The notes under the pieces: generated by a model
The model's database searches: none
Told to the model about the DNA's origin: nothing
The model's input: the letters and a program-made list of their open reading frames with translations, nothing else
Source: a virus
Length of the DNA: 23,162 nucleotides
Direction: 5' to 3' (one strand)
Virus record (IMG/VR): IMGVR_UViG_3300026276_000083
Coordinates: 1 to 23,162 of that record
In this document: positions 20,060 to 23,162 of the stretch, piece after piece
Layout of the letters: the number at the start of each line of letters is the position of its first letter
Numbering within the stretch: the first letter of the stretch is position 1
Program-made: the position numbers and the translations under genes

Positions 20060-20593
20060 GTGGAAACATCATTGTTCGCTGCTGTGCTTAAGGCTTATTG
20101 GAAATCGGCTGTTGCCATATTACTGGCCGCCGCGCTGGTCTGGTGGATTGAGGGGCTGCGCTGGGACGCCGACGTGTCAAAGCTGAAAGCAACCCACACT
20201 GCAGAGCTGAAGAAAATCAGTGATCAGGCAGTGATTGACCTGACCAACCAGAGGAAGCGCACCGAAGCGGCACAAACCGCGCTGGCGGAGCTGGATGCAA
20301 AACACACGAAGGAATTAGCCGATGAACAAGCCAAAAATGACAGGCTGCGCGCTGATGTCGCTGCTGGTACTCGCCGGGTGCGGATCGCCGCGGCAAATCT
20401 TGCCACCTGCGAGCTCGTCGGGAGTAGCACTACCGGAACCGGCGGCGTGGGCGATGCAGCACAAGTCGAACTCTCTGGCGCTGGTGGACGGGCTGTTCTT
20501 GATCTCCGAGCCAGCGCCATCAAAGACGACAAAGTAATCCAATACCTTCAGGGCTATGCCGCTGAAGCCCAGAAGCGTTGCAAAATTAACTGA
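20060..20593 (+). CDS. Inner-membrane spanin Rz
   Basis: i-spanin, 177 residues, with a GTG start and GAGAGG upstream. An N-terminal signal anchor (YWKSAVAILLAAALVWWIEGL) is followed by a long helical, coiled-coil periplasmic region (KATHTAELKKISDQAVIDL and on). A glycine/threonine-rich stretch interrupts it near residues 120-130. It pairs with Rz1, nested inside in another frame, to fuse inner and outer membranes in the last step of lysis. The lysis order holin-endolysin-Rz/Rz1 is standard. Confidence 0.88.
   Translation: METSLFAAVLKAYWKSAVAILLAAALVWWIEGLRWDADVSKLKATHTAELKKISDQAVIDLTNQRKRTEAAQTALAELDAKHTKELADEQAKNDRLRADVAAGTRRVRIAAANLATCELVGSSTTGTGGVGDAAQVELSGAGGRAVLDLRASAIKDDKVIQYLQGYAAEAQKRCKIN
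20322..20537 (+). CDS. Outer-membrane spanin lipoprotein Rz1, nested in Rz
   Basis: A 71-residue lipoprotein encoded wholly within Rz in a different frame. MNKPKMTGCALMSLLVLAGC gives a signal peptide with lipobox LAGC (lipidated C20). The mature part is proline-containing (PRQILPPASSSGV, LPEPAAW), as in Rz1 proteins. It would sit in the outer membrane and bind the Rz C-terminus across the periplasm. Confidence 0.88.
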   Translation: MNKPKMTGCALMSLLVLAGCGSPRQILPPASSSGVALPEPAAWAMQHKSNSLALVDGLFLISEPAPSKTTK

Positions 20594-20607
20594 TAAAGGA
20601 ATGATTG

Positions 20608-20844
20608 ATGAGCGAAGCAAAACCGCAAGACGGCAGCACAGTCAAAGGCTACCGCACCTTATCTGAGCAAGATATTGCCGACATGAACTCACTGAAGGCG
20701 CTTAGCCGCCAATTTGTCTCGCATTTAGAAAGACTGCGCAGTGATGGAGCGGACCCGCGCTGGCTGGCGATCGCCAAAACGGATATGCAAACTGCATGCA
20801 TGGCTGCGTGCCGTGCTGTGGCGCAGCCAGATGGCGACTGCTAA
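20608..20844 (+). CDS. Acb2/Tad1-hairpin family protein (cyclic-nucleotide sponge, anti-CBASS)
   Basis: A 78-residue helical-hairpin protein with the family pattern KGYRTLSEQDIADMNSLKAL, then DPRWLAIAKTDMQTACMAACRAVAQP. Acb2 proteins bind cyclic di- and trinucleotides as a hexamer and deny CBASS (and some Thoeris) effectors their signal. Y15 and K30 here have the same 15-residue spacing as the ligand-contacting Y11 and K26 that I recall for the founding Acb2. The family's usual GFMALxRAVAQPE is altered (ACMAACRAVAQPD). AAAGGA lies 7 nt before ATG 20608. It follows Rz in the late operon. Confidence 0.8.
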   Translation: MSEAKPQDGSTVKGYRTLSEQDIADMNSLKALSRQFVSHLERLRSDGADPRWLAIAKTDMQTACMAACRAVAQPDGDC

Positions 20845-20855
20845 GGCATTACAGC

Positions 20856-20874
20856 AGGCATTCACTGAGTGCCT
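20856..20874 (+). terminator. Hairpin after the Acb2 gene, weak terminator
   Basis: AGGCATTC pairs with GAGTGCCT (one G-T pair) around ACT, 12 bp past the stop. Only a loose T-rich stretch follows (GCTTTCTT after 11 nt), so termination is uncertain. Confidence 0.4.
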
Positions 20875-20892
20875 GTGATAATGCTTTCTTCA

Positions 20893-20898
20893 TATAAT
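20893..20898 (+). promoter_or_regulatory. Candidate promoter -10 box for the next gene
   Basis: A perfect TATAAT lies 46 bp before the ATG at 20944. No good -35 hexamer is present at 16-18 bp, nor an extended -10, so strength is doubtful. Confidence 0.35.
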
Positions 20899-20943
20899 TC
20901 ACAAGAGTAATCTGCAATCTTCAATTAAGAAAAGGAGATTGTG

Positions 20944-21231
20944 ATGTCTGAACTAGACTTTGAAGCGATGGGCCGCTGCCAGCATATAGGTAAGCAGTTA
21001 GAGTCTGCATTACGTGATAGATTTACGGAATATAGCCGCATGACCAGCTGCTTTAAAGCAAACGGAAATGGGCAATACAACAACTCTGTTACAACGACAG
21101 ATCTGGATAAGATGCAAAAGCATTTTGAAGAATTGAAAGTTTTCGAGAAAAAAATATTAGAGCTGGTTACAGAATATAATGAATGGGCTCCGAAAGCTGG
21201 CATTACAATAATCAAGCTCAGTAAGTATTAA
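20944..21231 (+). CDS. Hypothetical small helical protein, 95 aa (possible moron)
   Basis: The protein begins MSELDFEAMGRCQHIGKQLE and has a charged helical C-terminal half (DKMQKHFEELKVFEKKILEL), likely coiled-coil. No membrane segment or known motif is seen. AAGGAG lies 6 nt before ATG 20944. The gene is flanked by a perfect -10 box upstream and a strong terminator downstream. This unit structure suggests expression from the lysogen independently of Q. Family and function are unknown. Placement next to an anti-defence gene is suggestive only. Confidence 0.65.
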   Translation: MSELDFEAMGRCQHIGKQLESALRDRFTEYSRMTSCFKANGNGQYNNSVTTTDLDKMQKHFEELKVFEKKILELVTEYNEWAPKAGITIIKLSKY

Positions 21232-21255
21232 GTTGATTGATTACAAAAAAATCTC

Positions 21256-21279
21256 AGCCTCGCATTTGCGGGGCTTTTT
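21256..21279 (+). terminator. Intrinsic terminator after the 95-aa gene
   Basis: AGCCTCGC pairs with GCGGGGCT (one G-T pair) around ATTT, followed by TTTTT. It would end the small transcription unit in the absence of Q. Confidence 0.85.
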
Positions 21280-21381
21280 ATTGGAGCCAATATACAGGTC
21301 ACTTTAGATGGCGCCCCGTATGAGTCTGTGTGCAAATTGGGTTCGGGGTTTGCCTACTGGCGGATAATTATTGGAGCTTAT

Positions 21382-21924
21382 GTGTTACACGTCTTTTATC
21401 TAACACCCTTCAAAGCCGGTGATATAGGTGGTGGGATCAACGATTCAATATCAAGACTACCAGCTGATGCGTGGGTGTGTATTCGTGACGCTGACACGAT
21501 GTTCCTCACACCTCAGCAGCAGAAACAAATCGCGGATATTGCTGGCGCTGATCCTGAATTCGATGTGATCGGATGTATGACAAACCGGCTCCGATCGCCA
21601 TACCAGACGCATGGCGGTCAACTCAGCGATGAACCGGATATTCGAGCTCACCTGCAGATTGCCGAAGAGCTTGAAAGCCGTCACTGGGGCGAATTGGTAG
21701 AACTTCCAGCGCCAGAAGTGGTTGCCGGGATGCTGATGCTATTTCGCGTTTCTCTCTGGCAGAAAATCAAGTTTCAGCAGCGTTCCATTTATTTCGATAA
21801 ACAGTTCTGCGTTGCAGTGCGGGCCGCTGGCGGTAAGTTGGCAATAGCGCGCGGCGTCTACCTGTTTCATCTTTACCGGTTCGGGAAGCCGAATCCCTGC
21901 GATTACACGGCGCATTTAACATGA
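21382..21924 (+). CDS. Glycosyltransferase-like protein, 180 aa (GTG start)
   Basis: GT-A-type protein: FYLTPFKAGDIGGGINDSIS near the start, the sugar-nucleotide/metal motif WVCIRDADTMFL (DAD), and HWGELVELPAPEVVAGMLMLFR before the C-terminus. GGAG lies 5 nt before GTG 21382; the in-frame extension to 21328 has no site. It is coupled to the next glycosyltransferase by ATGA. The acceptor is unknown. Serotype conversion of the host surface, or modification of virion or DNA, are open options. Confidence 0.75.
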   Translation: MLHVFYLTPFKAGDIGGGINDSISRLPADAWVCIRDADTMFLTPQQQKQIADIAGADPEFDVIGCMTNRLRSPYQTHGGQLSDEPDIRAHLQIAEELESRHWGELVELPAPEVVAGMLMLFRVSLWQKIKFQQRSIYFDKQFCVAVRAAGGKLAIARGVYLFHLYRFGKPNPCDYTAHLT

Positions 21925-23162
21925 CAAAGATTGGTATCGGGGTCACCACACACAACCGCTATGACGTGTTCAGTAAGACGCTGGCGGAAATAAAACGTCT
22001 GGCACCTGCTGGCGCTGAAATCGTTGTTGTTGATGATGCGAGTGATAAGCCGGCACCAGAGGCAACCTTTCGTTTCGCGCGGAACGTGGGCATCGCCGCG
22101 GCAAAGAATAAGTGCTTCGAGCTGCTGGAAGATTGCGATCATATCTTTCTGTTTGACGACGACACTTACCCGCTGGTTCAAGACTGGCATCAGCCATACG
22201 TCTCCAGCCATGAGCCGCACCTGATGTACATCTTTCAGGACTTTGCGACCGGCACCAAACTTAACGATACCATCAAGATTTATCAGGACAGCGAGATCAC
22301 CGCCTGGTCACACGCGCGCGGCTGCATGCTGTACTTCAAGCGCATCTGTCTCGATGTTGTCGGCGGTATGGATCCGGTGTTCGGTAAGTGGGGTTGGGAA
22401 CATCCGAACCTGTCCGAGCGAATTTATAACGCTGGCCTGACGTCATTTCGTTATAGCGACGTGACGAACAGCGCTGGCCTGTTCTGGTCTGCTGACGAAC
22501 ATCAGTTAGTTCAGTCCACAGTTGCCGGTCCTGACCGTTCAGTGATGATCACCCGCAACCGGCCAATCTATGAGGCGAACCGAGACAGTGACCGGTTCGT
22601 GGCATACAAACCGGCAGCAGGTGAAGACGTGATCATTACCACCTACTTCACTGGGCAACCTGACCCACAGCGCGGTGAAGCGTGGAAGGCTGACTATGAA
22701 GAACTGCGACCGCTGATTGACTCAATGCGCGGTCAGAAGCTGGTGATCCTGCATGACTGCTTCGATGTTGCAGACAGCGACACAGTGCAGCACATCAGGG
22801 TTGAGACCAGCCTTTCACCTTACTGGCAACGATGGGTAAGCATCCTTCAATACCTCCACCGGAACCCGACCACGCGTCGGGTTTTTTGTGTCGATGGTAC
22901 CGACGTGGAGATGCTCAACAATCCATTCGACAGCATGGGCGCTTATCTCTACACCGGTGATGAACCGGAGAAGGTTGACTGTCCGTGGATGCGCAACCAT
23001 CACCCGGCTGCTTTCCTTCAATCATTCATGCGCAGCAATGCGAACCACACGCTGCTGAATGCTGGCCTGCTGGGTGGCAACCGTGACGTGGTGATCGCGT
23101 TCATTACGAAGATGCTGCGTTACTGGGCGGACAACGTGAGCGATGTGCATTACCGCAAGGCG
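21921..23162 (+). CDS. Family 2 glycosyltransferase, two-domain, incomplete at the right edge
   Basis: ATG 21921 opens a frame that runs to the window edge (414 codons without a stop). Domain one (about 1-190) is a GT2 fold: KIGIGVTTHNRYDVFSKTL, then EIVVVDDASD, the DxD region IFLFDDDTYP (79-81), and GGMDPVFGKWGWEHPNLSER with the acidic GWE motif. Domain two (from about 230: DVIITTYFTGQPDPQRGEAW) looks like a second transferase-type domain. It has no signal peptide. It overlaps the first glycosyltransferase, and the two probably act together. An intrinsic-terminator-like hairpin lies inside it. Confidence 0.8.
   Translation, partial: MTKIGIGVTTHNRYDVFSKTLAEIKRLAPAGAEIVVVDDASDKPAPEATFRFARNVGIAAAKNKCFELLEDCDHIFLFDDDTYPLVQDWHQPYVSSHEPHLMYIFQDFATGTKLNDTIKIYQDSEITAWSHARGCMLYFKRICLDVVGGMDPVFGKWGWEHPNLSERIYNAGLTSFRYSDVTNSAGLFWSADEHQLVQSTVAGPDRSVMITRNRPIYEANRDSDRFVAYKPAAGEDVIITTYFTGQPDPQRGEAWKADYEELRPLIDSMRGQKLVILHDCFDVADSDTVQHIRVETSLSPYWQRWVSILQYLHRNPTTRRVFCVDGTDVEMLNNPFDSMGAYLYTGDEPEKVDCPWMRNHHPAAFLQSFMRSNANHTLLNAGLLGGNRDVVIAFITKMLRYWADNVSDVHYRKA
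22863..22887 (+). terminator. Terminator-like hairpin inside the glycosyltransferase gene
   Basis: AACCCGAC pairs perfectly with GTCGGGTT around CACGC and runs into six T residues. Its form is that of a strong intrinsic terminator, yet it is in the coding frame (HRNPTTRRVFCVD). Without Q it may cut the transcript short. Confidence 0.6.

Noticed and set aside
20315-20620. 101-codon minus-strand frame over Rz/Rz1
   Set aside because: Antisense to two nested, well-supported spanin genes with no independent support.

Overview
The window is the junction between an Enterobacterales chromosome and the first ~21 kb of a lambdoid prophage. Two host pieces lie at the left: a complete exoX gene on the minus strand and the 5' part of an enolase-superfamily (mandelate racemase/muconate lactonizing type) gene. 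The second gene is cut at about 1730 by the prophage. ExoX is close to the enterobacterial protein but clearly not E. coli; a Yersiniaceae-like host (Serratia/Rahnella group) is a guess. The prophage runs past the right edge, so attR, terminase and virion genes are not seen.

The left arm (1738-8919, minus strand) is one tightly coupled early operon read from pL at about 8891-8919. It holds a structured leader and small leader ORF, a YfdP-like protein, a DUF2303 (YfdQ-like) protein, a 24-residue membrane peptide, several phage accessory proteins (an ASCH-like protein, a DUF4406 protein and others), a methyltransferase gene broken by an internal deletion, an Ea22-like protein, then excisionase and a lambda-type integrase next to attL. 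Almost all of its genes overlap by ATGA or TAATG junctions.

The immunity region (8880-9865) has pL and pR with matching operator sites, a CI-type repressor (minus) and a Cro-type protein (plus). The repressor lacks the usual self-cleavage residues. A near-consensus LexA box lies beside its 3' end, so SOS induction may work through another factor.

The right early operon (9865-17940, plus) holds Cro, a CII/YmfL-like regulator, a DUF4222 protein, an O-like replication protein with an iteron origin inside its gene, a small winged-helix-like protein, a fused cytosine-C5/adenine-N6 DNA methyltransferase, RusA, a Rha/ANT antirepressor-like protein, a DUF968 protein and a Q antiterminator. A late promoter and terminator (pR'/tR') follow.

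The late region starts with an AT-rich moron with its own terminator. It continues with two holin-like proteins, a GH19 endolysin, nested Rz/Rz1 spanins, an Acb2-family cyclic-nucleotide sponge (anti-CBASS), a second small moron with promoter-like and terminator signals, and two glycosyltransferases, the second open at the right edge.

The most unusual signals are: (1) a pL leader RNA that would begin almost directly with a perfect 20-bp stem enclosing two hairpins, carry a boxA-like sequence and end in tRNA-like anticodon and T arms, with no recognisable N gene; (2) a recurring hairpin with identical TGTGCAG loop but different stems, each followed by a GTGTGGAG-type ribosome binding site; (3) the Acb2 homologue; (4) the five phased iterons; (5) the fused methyltransferase.
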